From NCBI GenBank assembly GCA_018666155.1, contig JABJAH010000039.1, forward strand, positions 1 to 64,000: 64,000 nucleotides of DNA, read 5' to 3'. The translations under genes and the position numbers were made by a program. Positions 55,352-64,000 of this stretch are shown piece by piece; position 1 is the first letter of the stretch, and every line of letters starts with the position of its first letter. The DNA is from Rhodospirillaceae bacterium (GTDB taxonomy: Bacteria; Pseudomonadota; Alphaproteobacteria; Rhodospirillales; Rhodospirillaceae). The notes below the pieces were generated by a model, which saw only the letters and a list, made by a program, of their open reading frames with translations, searched no databases and was not told the origin of the DNA.

Positions 55352-55380
55352 GACGTTACCTCTTATTTTGACCTTAAATG

Positions 55381-55410
55381 AAAAACGCCGTGCTCTTACT
55401 CAAGCACAGC
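55381..55410 (-). terminator. Rho-independent terminator after carB
   Basis: On the minus strand the stem GCTGTGCT / AGCACGGC (one G-U pair, eight-base loop) is followed by GTTTTT. It lies between carB and greA. Confidence 0.7.
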
Positions 55411-55428
55411 AGGGCTCCCAAGTCAGGC

Positions 55429-58400
55429 TTATTCGGATGACTTAAAATAGGATTGCAAGGGCGCGACATCAAGAGCGCCGTCCCGAAGAGCCGCAATTGC
55501 GTCAACTGCGGCTTCCGCCCCGGATAAGGTTGTGTAATGGCAGATTTGCCGCGTTAGCGCCGTTCTTCGGATGTCATAGCTGTCCTTAAGGGATTGTGCG
55601 CCCTCAGTGGTATTGATCACCAGTTGGATGTCTCCAGAAATCATGGCGTCAACGCAATGGGGGCGCCCCTCTAACACCTTATTGATCGCCTTTACGTCGA
55701 GGCCTTGCTCTTCGAGAAACGACTGTGTTCCTCGAGTGGCAACGAGATTGAATCCGAGACCCGTCAATTTGTGGGCAACGGCAAGTGCGCCAGCTTTATC
55801 TTCGTTTTTTAGGGATAGAAAGGCAGTCCCTGAAGGCGGGAGACGGGTGCCAGCCCCTAATTGCGATTTGGCAAAGGCACGCGGAAAATCAACATCCAGG
55901 CCCATAACCTCACCGGTGGATTTCATTTCCGGGCCAAGAATAATATCCACCCCCGGGAATCGTGCAAACGGGAATACCGCTTCTTTGACGGCAACGTGTT
56001 TGGGACTGTCTGGGTGATCATCGAAATCATGGTCAGTTAAACCGAAGTCTTTCAATGTCTCGCCGGCCATAATGCGAGCTGCGATTTTGGCGACTTGAAT
56101 GCCGGTGGCTTTGGCGACAAAGGGTACGGTCCGACTGGCGCGCGGGTTAACTTCAAGGATGTAGATGTCGGCATCTTTAACGGCGAACTGAATATTCATC
56201 AGGCCGACAACATTGAGACCTTTCGCCAGCGCTCGACTCTGAATTTTCAGCTCATCAACAATATCGGGGGAGAGCGAGTAGGGTGGCAGGGAACATGCGG
56301 AGTCTCCGGAATGGATGCCCGCTTCCTCGATGTGTTCCATGATACCGGCAATGTATACGTCCTTACCGTCACAGATTGCGTCTACGTCGACTTCAATGGC
56401 ACCGGAGAGATAGGAGTCAATCAACAATGGGTTGCCGCCGGTTACTTTGACCGCATCCCGTATGTATGACCGCAAACCCTCTTCTTCATGGACGATCTGC
56501 ATGGCCCGCCCACCCAGAACATATGACGGGCGAATAACAACGGGGTATCCAATGCGATTAGCGCTGGCGACGGCATCTTCCTCAGTCAGTGCCGTTCCAT
56601 TCTCAGGTTGGCGTAAATTGAGGTCATTCAGTAATTTCTGGAAGCGTTCACGATCTTCAGCGAGGTCAATCGCGTCAGGTGAGGTGCCGAGAATGGGAAT
56701 GCCCGCTGCCAGTAGGGCATGCGACAGCTTCAATGGTGTCTGGCCGCCCAATTGCACAATCACGCCTTTGACCGTGCCCTTACGCTGCTCGACCCTAATA
56801 AGTTCAATGACATCTTCTGCCGTTAAGGGCTCAAAGTAGAGGCGGTCTGACGTGTCGTAATCTGTTGAGACAGTTTCCGGGTTGCAGTTAACCATGATGG
56901 TCTCGTACCCGGCGTCGGATAACGCGAAGGCCGCGTGACAGCAGCAATAGTCAAACTCGATGCCCTGGCCGATACGGTTCGGCCCACCACCAAGAATGAC
57001 GATCTTGGTCTTGTCTGTCGGGTCGGACTCGCACTGGGGCGCGACGAAGCCGTCTCCTTCGTAGCAGGAGTACATATAAGGGGTTTTTGAAGGGAACTCG
57101 GCCGCACAGGTGTCGATGCGTTTGTAGACCGGAACGACATCGAGCTCGCGACGTTTTGCGGCGACGGTATCCGATTCGATTTCAAGCAATTCACCGATGC
57201 GCTCGTCCGAGAAGCCCATCCGTTTCAGTCCGGCCATTGTCGGTGCGTCCGACGGAAGTCCGTTAGCCTTGAGAGTGTTCTCAGCCTCGACGATGGCCTT
57301 GATTTGGTCCAGGAACCATGGGTCGAACTTGCAGGCCTGTTGGATATCTTCCAGGGACATGCCTTCACGAAAGGCCTGCGCAACAACCAAAAGTCGGTCT
57401 GGACGTGGCGTGAGCAAGGCAGCCTTGATGGCGCCGGGATCGTTCACAGGTTCACCGGTTTCGGCCAGATAGATCTCATTGAGGCCGGTGAGCCCGGTCT
57501 CCATCGACCGCAGCCCCTTCTGCAAGCTTTCCGCGAAGCAGCGTCCGACAGACATCGCTTCCCCGACGGATTTCATCGATGTGGTCAACAATGCGTCGGT
57601 GTCCGGGAACTTTTCGAACGTGAAGCGCGGAATCTTAGTGACGACGTAATCGATGCTCGGTTCGAATGAGGCCGGCGTGACACCGGTAATATCATTGTCT
57701 AGTTCGTCCAGCGTATATCCGACCGCCAGTTTCGCGGCGATCTTTGCAATCGGGAAACCAGTTGCCTTTGATGCCAGAGCCGATGAACGCGATACCCGCG
57801 GGTTCATTTCAATGACGACCATGCGGCCGTCTTCGGGGTTGATCGCGAACTGCACATTTGACCCGCCAGTGTCGACACCGATCTCCCGAAGGCAGGAAAT
57901 CGAGGCGTTACGCAGCAGCTGATATTCTTTGTCGGTTAACGTGAGAGCAGGGGCAACGGTGATCGAGTCACCGGTATGGATGCCCATCGGGTCGACGTTT
58001 TCGATGGAGCAAATAATGATGCAGTTGTCCGCGCTGTCGCGCACGACTTCCATCTCGAATTCTTTCCAGCCGAGAACAGACTCTTCGACGAGCACTTCAT
58101 CCATAGGCGATGCGGCCAGGCCAGTGCCAACAATCTTTTCAAATTCTTCGGTATTGTACGCGATCCCGCCGCCTTCTCCTCCAAGGGTAAAAGACGGCCG
58201 AATGATTGCAGGCAGACCGATGGCGCCGATGGCCTCGCGGGCCTCTTCGATTGAGTGCACCACGCGACTGCTCGGGCTTTCTAATCCGATCGCATCCATC
58301 GCTTCACGGAATTGGAGCCGGTCTTCTGCTTTTGCGATGACGTCCCGCTGCGCGCCGATAAGCTCGATACCGAGGCGCTCTAAAACGCCGTCGTCAGCGA

Positions 58401-58704
58401 GGCGCATGGCGGTGTTTAGGCCGGTCTGACCACCCATTGTCGGCAGAATGGCATCCGGGCGTTCTTTCTCGAGAATTTTAGTAACTGTTTCGATCGTAAT
58501 AGGCTCGATATAGGTCGCGTCGGCCATTTCCGGATCGGTCATGATCGTCGCCGGGTTCGAGTTCACCAGGATGACCCGGTAGCCCTCTTGTCGTAACGCC
58601 TTACAGGCTTGGGCTCCGGAATAATCGAATTCACAGGCTTGGCCGATGATGATCGGCCCCGCGCCGATTATCAGAATACTTTTGATGTCGGTCCGTTTTG
58701 GCAT
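55429..58704 (-). CDS. carB: Carbamoyl-phosphate synthase large subunit
   Basis: Makes carbamoyl phosphate for arginine and pyrimidine synthesis from bicarbonate, ammonia (from CarA) and two ATP. At 1091 residues it is complete: two ATP-grasp halves, both with [19 protein letters not shown]-type motifs and [16 protein letters not shown], and a C-terminal allosteric MGS domain ([13 protein letters not shown]...) ending at LQSYFKSSE. Only three bases separate it from carA upstream. The UMP/ornithine-sensing domain is present, so enzyme-level regulation is expected. Confidence 0.97.
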   Translation of the reverse strand: MPKRTDIKSILIIGAGPIIIGQACEFDYSGAQACKALRQEGYRVILVNSNPATIMTDPEMADATYIEPITIETVTKILEKERPDAILPTMGGQTGLNTAMRLADDGVLERLGIELIGAQRDVIAKAEDRLQFREAMDAIGLESPSSRVVHSIEEAREAIGAIGLPAIIRPSFTLGGEGGGIAYNTEEFEKIVGTGLAASPMDEVLVEESVLGWKEFEMEVVRDSADNCIIICSIENVDPMGIHTGDSITVAPALTLTDKEYQLLRNASISCLREIGVDTGGSNVQFAINPEDGRMVVIEMNPRVSRSSALASKATGFPIAKIAAKLAVGYTLDELDNDITGVTPASFEPSIDYVVTKIPRFTFEKFPDTDALLTTSMKSVGEAMSVGRCFAESLQKGLRSMETGLTGLNEIYLAETGEPVNDPGAIKAALLTPRPDRLLVVAQAFREGMSLEDIQQACKFDPWFLDQIKAIVEAENTLKANGLPSDAPTMAGLKRMGFSDERIGELLEIESDTVAAKRRELDVVPVYKRIDTCAAEFPSKTPYMYSCYEGDGFVAPQCESDPTDKTKIVILGGGPNRIGQGIEFDYCCCHAAFALSDAGYETIMVNCNPETVSTDYDTSDRLYFEPLTAEDVIELIRVEQRKGTVKGVIVQLGGQTPLKLSHALLAAGIPILGTSPDAIDLAEDRERFQKLLNDLNLRQPENGTALTEEDAVASANRIGYPVVIRPSYVLGGRAMQIVHEEEGLRSYIRDAVKVTGGNPLLIDSYLSGAIEVDVDAICDGKDVYIAGIMEHIEEAGIHSGDSACSLPPYSLSPDIVDELKIQSRALAKGLNVVGLMNIQFAVKDADIYILEVNPRASRTVPFVAKATGIQVAKIAARIMAGETLKDFGLTDHDFDDHPDSPKHVAVKEAVFPFARFPGVDIILGPEMKSTGEVMGLDVDFPRAFAKSQLGAGTRLPPSGTAFLSLKNEDKAGALAVAHKLTGLGFNLVATRGTQSFLEEQGLDVKAINKVLEGRPHCVDAMISGDIQLVINTTEGAQSLKDSYDIRRTALTRQICHYTTLSGAEAAVDAIAALRDGALDVAPLQSYFKSSE

Positions 58705-58707
58705 GAC

Positions 58708-59916
58708 TTAGGCAGTCTCCGACTTACTTGTCTTGGCGGTTTGGATGAGATCCACGAATCGCTCAAACAAATAGTAACTGTCTTGGGGGCCGGGGGAGGC
58801 TTCCGGGTGATACTGAACCGAAAACACTGGCTTACCCTCTACTCGTAGTCCTTCGACAATTCCGTCGAACAAAGACCGATGAGTTTCAATCACGCCCGCA
58901 GGCAGGCTGTCTCGATCAACGCAAAACCCGTGGTTTTGAGATGTGATTTCAACCTTGCCGGTTTCTAGATCTTGAACCGGTTGGTTGCCGCCACGATGGC
59001 CGAGCTTCAGTTTGTAAGTCTTAGCGCCAAGGGCCAGGGCGAGAATTTGGTGGCCAAGGCAAATGCCAAACATTGGCTTTCCACTCTCTAGGAGGGTCTG
59101 CACAGTTTTAACGGCATAGGTTCCGGTGGCTGCCGGATCGCCGGGACCATTCGAAAGAAAAATCCCGTCGGGCTCGTGGCCAAGAATTTCTTCTGCTGTT
59201 GCTGTCGCAGGAACAACTGTGACCTTGCAACCAGTATCGGCCAGGCAACGGAGAATATTGCGCTTGGCGCCGAAGTCGATGGCCACCACATGATGATCTG
59301 GGCTTCTTCCGCCCGCTTCTATGTCGCCAAACCCTGTGCTTAGGCTCCATTGAGTCTCGGTCCAGGAATAGGTCTGCCGGCAGGTGACCTCTTTGGCGAG
59401 GTCCATCCCCTCTAAACCCGACCACGCTTTGGCTTGGGCGAGTAAGGCATCAAGGTCAAATTTGCCATCTGCAGCATGGGCGATGACCCCGGTGGGAGCG
59501 CCACCATCGCGAATACGGGCGGTAAGTCGTCGTGTGTCGACTCCGGCAATCCCCACAAAGTCGTTGCTGCGGAGCCAGTCGTTTAAGTGTTGAGTGGCGC
59601 GCCAGTTTGCGGGGTCGGTGATATCCATCCGCAACACGCAGCCTCGGGCGGCGGGTGTGGTGCTTTCCATATCTTCGGGATTGGTGCCCACGTTGCCGAT
59701 ATGAGGAAAGGTGAATGTGATAATTTGGGCGGCGTAGGACGGGTCGGTGAGAACTTCTTGGTATCCGGTTAGGGAGGTATTGAAGACGACTTCGCCCACT
59801 TTACTGCCGGTTGCGCCTAACCCTTTTCCCCAAAAAATAGTGCCATCGTTGAGAACCAATACCCCCGTCGCGCCTTGCGGCTGATGAGGAAATTCGTTGG
59901 CGCTCGCCTCCGGCAT
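58708..59916 (-). CDS. carA: Carbamoyl-phosphate synthase small subunit
   Basis: The glutamine amidotransferase subunit that feeds ammonia to CarB. The 402 residues comprise the N-terminal CPSase domain ([40 protein letters not shown]) and the C-terminal class I GATase. The catalytic Cys is in MFGICLGHQ, with His in [10 protein letters not shown]. The start is the ATG at 59916. A promoter about 200 bp upstream would give a long leader. Confidence 0.96.
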   Translation of the reverse strand: MPEASANEFPHQPQGATGVLVLNDGTIFWGKGLGATGSKVGEVVFNTSLTGYQEVLTDPSYAAQIITFTFPHIGNVGTNPEDMESTTPAARGCVLRMDITDPANWRATQHLNDWLRSNDFVGIAGVDTRRLTARIRDGGAPTGVIAHAADGKFDLDALLAQAKAWSGLEGMDLAKEVTCRQTYSWTETQWSLSTGFGDIEAGGRSPDHHVVAIDFGAKRNILRCLADTGCKVTVVPATATAEEILGHEPDGIFLSNGPGDPAATGTYAVKTVQTLLESGKPMFGICLGHQILALALGAKTYKLKLGHRGGNQPVQDLETGKVEITSQNHGFCVDRDSLPAGVIETHRSLFDGIVEGLRVEGKPVFSVQYHPEASPGPQDSYYLFERFVDLIQTAKTSKSETA

Positions 59917-60274
59917 AAGGGTCCGTATGTTTGGGGCACTGAAGGCCCTGGTTAAACACCGCCCGTTCTCTCAGGGTCCCGGTTCAAGGCTCGCCACTCT
60001 CCCTCTCTCCTGGCAGTGCCATGAGCAGCGGAACAGACGTTAAATTGGCGGGATCAACCCGGGCTTGCGAAACGACGAAAGTCGTCCCATGTGAGTTTCA
60101 CGTGTCGGTAAATTTGGCGGTTGATAAGCAATCGCCATTAGCAAGTCAAGTCTCGGTTTGCATAGATTTTCGCTTTTAAAAACAAACACTTGATCACCTA
60201 TCGGAAGCCTTTGCGTTGGCTACCCGAATGGGTTAGTTTTATCGCTTAACTTCTCCTTTGGAAGTTCCTTTTCC
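59917..60274. other. 358-bp intergenic region between carA and yqeY
   Basis: A divergent region without a gene. It holds the probable carA promoter at 60122-60149 and a carA leader of about 200 bp with small hairpins, one being ACGAC-GAAA-GTCGT at 60072-60085 as read on the plus strand. No known riboswitch, tRNA or open reading frame is recognised. A promoter for yqeY, dnaG and rpoD is likely near 60200-60260 but no convincing hexamers are seen. Confidence 0.6.
60122..60149 (-). promoter_or_regulatory. Probable carA promoter
   Basis: On the minus strand TTGACT (60149-60144), 16 bp, TTATCA (60127-60122). Transcription from it would leave about 200 bases before the carA start. Confidence 0.45.
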
Positions 60275-60730
60275 ATGTTGCGTACCGAACTATCCGACGC
60301 GTTGAAAACCGCGCTTCGCGGCAAAGACCAACGGTCTGTCGCTACTGTCCGTCTTATCCTCGCTGCCCTTAAAGACCGGGATATCTGTGCGCGTGGTCGG
60401 GGTAACTCCGATGGCATTGAAGAAACCGAGATTCTCGACATGCTTCAATCAATGATCAAGCAGCGCCGCGATAGCATTGCCATGTATGAGCAGGGCGGTC
60501 GCTGTGAGCTTGCTGAGCGTGAGCAGGAAGAGATTGAGATCATCACTCGCTTTATGCCCGAACAACTCGGTGACGATGAGATTAGAGGCGCGGTGACGGA
60601 GATTATTACTGAGCTTGAAGCGTCCAGCCTAAAGGACATGGGCCGGGTTATGGCGTCCCTAAAGGAACGCTTCTCGGGCCGCATGGACTTTGGCCGTGCC
60701 AGCTCGGTCGTTAAAGAAAATCTTGCCTAA
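60275..60730 (+). CDS. GatB/YqeY domain-containing protein
   Basis: A 151-residue protein of the YqeY family. It resembles the tRNA-binding tail of GatB, with LRTELSDALKTALRGKDQRSVATVRLILAALK at the N-terminus and SLKDMGRVMASLKERFSGRMDFGRASSVVKENL at the C-terminus. The molecular role is not established; it commonly precedes dnaG and rpoD in alphaproteobacteria, as here. An insertion around 38-48 (CARGRGNSDG) is seen in many members. dnaG starts 48 bp after its stop. Confidence 0.92.
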   Translation: MLRTELSDALKTALRGKDQRSVATVRLILAALKDRDICARGRGNSDGIEETEILDMLQSMIKQRRDSIAMYEQGGRCELAEREQEEIEIITRFMPEQLGDDEIRGAVTEIITELEASSLKDMGRVMASLKERFSGRMDFGRASSVVKENLA

Positions 60731-60777
60731 CCGGTTGCCGTATCGGCGGCCGCATCCAGCTGGACAAGGGGCGTCTC

Positions 60778-62586
60778 GTGTCCTTTCCGCCTGATTTCTT
60801 AGATGAGATAAGGACGCGTGTCCCGGTTTCGTCTGTGGTTGCCCGATCCGTTAAATTGCAGCGCCGCGGCCGTGAATTCATTGGCTTGAGCCCCTTCACA
60901 AGTGAGAAGACGCCCTCCTTCACGGTCAACGACCAGAAGGGGTTTTATCACTGCTTTTCCTCAGGCGAGCATGGCGATGTCTTCACGTTCTTGATGAAGA
61001 CTCAAAGTCTGCCATTTCCCGAAGCCGTGGAACAATTGGCTGAAGAAGCAGGGCTCGAAGTTCCAAAGGCGACGCCAGAAGAAGCGCAGCGCGCTGAGCG
61101 GCGCACCACTCTGCAAGATTCTGTCGAGTTCGCCTGTCAATTTTATGAACAGAAACTCCGGTCCCCGGAAGGTCGCGTGGCCTACGACTATTTGCGGGAC
61201 CGTGGGTTAAGCGACGACATCATCAAAAAATATCGACTTGGCTACGCGCCAAATGGCAATGCTCTGAAGGGCAGTTTGTCGCGCGACTCGATTCCAGAGG
61301 ATGTTGCAATAGAGGCGCGGATACTCAGCCCTGGACAGGATGGTCGATCATCCTTCGATTTCTTCAGGGACCGCGTGATGTTTCCGATCTGTGATGCTCG
61401 TGGACGACCCGTTGCGTTCGGTGGTCGAGTCTTGGGTGAGGGGGGCCCGAAGTATCTGAATTCACCGGAGACTCCGCTGTTTCATAAAGGACATCTCGTT
61501 TACGCGTTTTCCCAGGCTCGCAAAGAGGCATCTGAAAAGGCCGAGATCATCGTCGCTGAGGGCTACATGGATGTCATTGCCCTTGCTCAGGCCGGCATTA
61601 ACAATGCTGTCGCTCCCTTGGGGACGGCACTGACAGAACAGCAGATTACGCTTTTGTGGCGGATCGCGCCCGAACCGATTCTCTGTTTCGATGGCGATAC
61701 TGCTGGTCGGCAAGCAGCCCTGCGAGCTGCGGATCGATGTCTGCCCCTATTGGAACCTGGCCGTTCTTTGCGATTTGCGTTGTTGCCATCGGGGCAAGAT
61801 CCTGACGATTTGATCAAATCCGATGGGCGAGACGCCATGCGCGCAGTGTTGGATGCGGCTATCCCTCTTTCTGAAATTGTTTGGCGTCGCCTGCTTGAAG
61901 GGCGCCGGATCGATACGCCAGAACGCCGGGCCGCGCTGGAAAAGGATGCCGATGAACTGGCGCGGATGATTAACGAAAGCTCTGTGCAAAGCCAGTATCG
62001 GCGACTCATGCGGGATCGGGTTTATGATCTGTTCCGAAGCCAGGCTGGGCCGGCGGTCGGTCGCAATGTTCAAGGGCGTTACAAAGCGCCTAAAATGGCC
62101 CAACCAGAGGCCAGGCCACGCCAGGTGGATGCGACAGGTCTGCGCCAAAGGATACTCCTGGCGACCCTTATCAGCCATCCAGACCTCCTGGACCACGTCG
62201 AGGAACGGCTTGGTGCCATGCCTTTTGCCGATTCGCGCCTTGACTCACTTAGACAATCGGCCTTAATGCACCTCTCGCAAACGCCGAACCTTGAATTTGA
62301 AGGCTTACAGGCCCATTTAGCCGGATTAGGGTTCGCGGACGAGTTAAAGAAGCTAATGAGTTCAGAGGTTTACGTTCACGCCGGGTTCGCGCGTCCAAAT
62401 GCTGAGTTACAGGACGCAACGAATGGGTGGGACCACACGTTTTCGTTGTGTCAGCGCGACGATCTTGAGGCCGATGTCCGGCGCGCTGCCGACGATCTGA
62501 TTAATGAGCCGACCGATTCCGCTTTTGCGGTTTTTCGGTCGTTGAGGACTGAGGGGCAGGCCTCTGACGATAACGGCGGAGTTTAA
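60778..62586 (+). CDS. dnaG: DNA primase
   Basis: Synthesises RNA primers for replication. At 602 residues it has an N-terminal zinc-finger-like domain (about 28-95), a TOPRIM catalytic core with EGYMDVIAL and CFDGDTAGRQAA (Glu and Asp-x-Asp), and a C-terminal DnaB-binding region. The finger reads GLSPFTSEKTPSF and HCFSSGEHGD. Compared with the usual C-H-C-C ligands, S38, T41 and S62 replace three, leaving only C59, so zinc binding is unlikely. The surrounding fold residues (EKTPSFTVN) are kept. The start is a GTG at 60778 after AAGGGG. Confidence 0.95.
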   Translation: MSFPPDFLDEIRTRVPVSSVVARSVKLQRRGREFIGLSPFTSEKTPSFTVNDQKGFYHCFSSGEHGDVFTFLMKTQSLPFPEAVEQLAEEAGLEVPKATPEEAQRAERRTTLQDSVEFACQFYEQKLRSPEGRVAYDYLRDRGLSDDIIKKYRLGYAPNGNALKGSLSRDSIPEDVAIEARILSPGQDGRSSFDFFRDRVMFPICDARGRPVAFGGRVLGEGGPKYLNSPETPLFHKGHLVYAFSQARKEASEKAEIIVAEGYMDVIALAQAGINNAVAPLGTALTEQQITLLWRIAPEPILCFDGDTAGRQAALRAADRCLPLLEPGRSLRFALLPSGQDPDDLIKSDGRDAMRAVLDAAIPLSEIVWRRLLEGRRIDTPERRAALEKDADELARMINESSVQSQYRRLMRDRVYDLFRSQAGPAVGRNVQGRYKAPKMAQPEARPRQVDATGLRQRILLATLISHPDLLDHVEERLGAMPFADSRLDSLRQSALMHLSQTPNLEFEGLQAHLAGLGFADELKKLMSSEVYVHAGFARPNAELQDATNGWDHTFSLCQRDDLEADVRRAADDLINEPTDSAFAVFRSLRTEGQASDDNGGV

Positions 62587-62681
62587 TCTTCGCCCACGCG
62601 GGCACCGGCAAGGGGCCCGAACGGGGAGCGGCAAGAAAATACTGCCGTTGAGATGGTTTAACGAAGGGAGAGCGACGCTCC

Positions 62682-64000
62682 ATGGCGACTAAAGCCGCAA
62701 CCAAGACCGATCAGAAGGAAGAGCGTGAGGAGGGCGATAGCCCGCTCCTGGACTCTACAAATGCGTCGGTCAAAAAGCTGATTCAGAAAGCCAAAGAAAA
62801 GGGCTACATCACCTACGAAGAACTGAACAGCGCGCTGCCGTCTGAAGAAATGTCTTCAGAGCAGATCGAAGACACGATGTCGATGCTCTCTGAAATGGGC
62901 ATCAACGTTGTCGAAGAAGACGAGCAAGAAGAAGACAACGCCGAAACTGAAGCCGAAAAAAAGGCGACGGAAGTTGTTGCTAGCGGCAACGTTGGTGACA
63001 GCGATATCGGCCGCACCGATGACCCGGTCCGCATGTACCTCCGTGAGATGGGTTCGGTCGAACTGCTCTCGCGCGAAGGTGAAATCGCGATTGCCAAGCG
63101 CATCGAGGCAGGTCGGCAAATGATGATCGGTGGCATCTGTGAGAGCCCGATGACGATTAAGGCGCTGCTGTCGTGGCATGATGCTTTGGTCGACAGCAAA
63201 ATGTTACTGCGTGACATTATCGATCTTGATACGACGTATGGCATCGCCAATCCCGGCGCCAACCAAAATCAGAACAACACGAACCCAAACGCAATTCCTG
63301 GGACGCCTGTTGGCTCTGGCGCGACGCCAGGAATCACTCCTGCCGCGGCGCCTGCATCTAACAATGACAACGCCAAAAAGGATGCCGACAAAAAAACCTC
63401 AACTGACGGTGACGGCTCTGAAACCAAGGCGGACACCGAGAACACGGACGACGACGACGACATGGACGAAGGTGCGGTGTCGCTTGCGGCTATGGAAGCC
63501 GAGCTGATGCCGAAGGTTCTTGAGGCCTTTGAAAAGATTGCTAGCGTTTACACTAAAATGAAGCGCGCCCAAGATCAGCGATTAACGGCGTTGAGTAATG
63601 GTGAGGAAGTTCCGAAGCCGACGGAAAAACGCTACCAGAAATACAAACTAGAACTCATTCAGTTGATGGACGACGTGCATCTTAACAATGCACGGATTGA
63701 TTTCCTGGTTGAGGAAAAGAACGATTTGAATCGCTCGCTGATGATTATGGAAGGCCAACTCATGCAATTGGCCACCAAGTGCAAGATCAAGCGTGACGCT
63801 TATGTCGAGCAATATTACGGCAGTGAGCTCGATCCAAAATGGCTCGCCCGTGTTCGTCGCCTCACCGGCAAAGGCTGGAAAGATTTTGGGGCGAAGTATA
63901 AAACTGAAATCCAAGATTTGCGTATTGGTATTGCCGAGGTGTCTGAAATCGCCGGGCTTTCCATAACCGAATTGCGCCGCGTGGTTTCCACCGTGCAAAA
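62682..64000 (+). CDS. rpoD: RNA polymerase primary sigma factor RpoD, 3' end beyond window
   Basis: The housekeeping sigma-70. About 440 codons are visible. Region 1.1 at the N-terminus reads KKLIQKAKEKGYITYEELNSALP. Region 1.2 follows near DPVRMYLREMGSVELLSREGE. The long non-conserved region between 1.2 and 2.1 carries an Asn/Pro/Ala- then Asp-rich low-complexity stretch at about 190-265 (NQNQNNTNPNAIPGTPVGSG then a poly-Asp segment). Conserved KRYQKYKLELIQLM and LSITELRRVVSTVQ follow; regions 2-4 are cut off. The start is the ATG at 62682. It follows dnaG by 95 bp in the classical yqeY-dnaG-rpoD order. Confidence 0.96.
   Translation, partial: MATKAATKTDQKEEREEGDSPLLDSTNASVKKLIQKAKEKGYITYEELNSALPSEEMSSEQIEDTMSMLSEMGINVVEEDEQEEDNAETEAEKKATEVVASGNVGDSDIGRTDDPVRMYLREMGSVELLSREGEIAIAKRIEAGRQMMIGGICESPMTIKALLSWHDALVDSKMLLRDIIDLDTTYGIANPGANQNQNNTNPNAIPGTPVGSGATPGITPAAAPASNNDNAKKDADKKTSTDGDGSETKADTENTDDDDDMDEGAVSLAAMEAELMPKVLEAFEKIASVYTKMKRAQDQRLTALSNGEEVPKPTEKRYQKYKLELIQLMDDVHLNNARIDFLVEEKNDLNRSLMIMEGQLMQLATKCKIKRDAYVEQYYGSELDPKWLARVRRLTGKGWKDFGAKYKTEIQDLRIGIAEVSEIAGLSITELRRVVSTVQ

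Noticed and set aside
60072-60085. GNRA-like hairpin ACGAC-GAAA-GTCGT as part of a small RNA gene
   Set aside because: A five-base stem is not enough, and on the likely transcribed (minus) strand the loop is not GNRA.

Overview
The window reads as a chromosomal segment of an alphaproteobacterium, most like the Rhodospirillales. Supporting signs are a GTTC-N7-GTTC LexA box before recA, the cell-cycle kinase CckA directly behind flhB, a phasin, the short alphaproteobacterial psd-pssA pair, an NADP-type isocitrate dehydrogenase, a cytochrome c', and the yqeY-dnaG-rpoD macromolecular-synthesis order. Species assignment is inference. No tRNA, rRNA or CRISPR array was seen. Gene density is high and most of the content is housekeeping.

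Region by region. 1-6.9 kb is a flagellar cluster: the tail of fliL, a DUF6468-like protein, MotE, a CheY-type receiver, two MotB-like proteins, fliE, fliQ, fliR and flhB. It shows three lesions. fliL is cut inside its membrane helix by the end of an IS3-type element. The second MotB-like protein stops early in its OmpA domain. The end of fliR carries a 107-bp tandem duplication. fliM, flgB and flgC are not present here. 6.9-14.8 kb holds cckA, recA with its SOS box, an NTF2-like protein, alaS and a phasin. 15-18.3 kb is a MacA/MacB-type efflux system. 18.4-22.6 kb has a VOC protein, cytochrome b561, leuC-leuD and a DMT exporter. 22.6-24.6 kb pairs a response-regulator diguanylate cyclase with a secreted CpeT-like protein.

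24.6-35.5 kb is the most accessory part: a CoA-transferase, a small ribbon-helix-helix-like protein and an HMG-CoA-lyase-type enzyme, an MFS carrier, an aldo/keto reductase, two SAM methyltransferases (one ArsM-like), an orphan TRAP binding protein and a GPH symporter. 35.6-42.6 kb has icd, a LOG-family protein, cytochrome c' facing a cytochrome b, a membrane protein, a LysM protein and psd-pssA. 42.6-47.6 kb is a padR-MFP-RND efflux operon with ATGA overlaps.

47.6-64 kb is core metabolism and information processing: uvrB, an aspartate aminotransferase, an alpha/beta hydrolase, a LysR regulator, trxB, an Lrp regulator, greA, carA-carB with a long leader, yqeY, dnaG and the first two thirds of rpoD, which runs off the end. 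DnaG keeps only one of the four usual zinc ligands. I found no clearly undescribed multi-gene system. The best candidates for a second look are the damaged flagellar cluster, the stator-like MotE/MotB-like module, the cyclase/CpeT-like pair, the CoA-transferase/RHH/lyase locus and the zinc-less DnaG.
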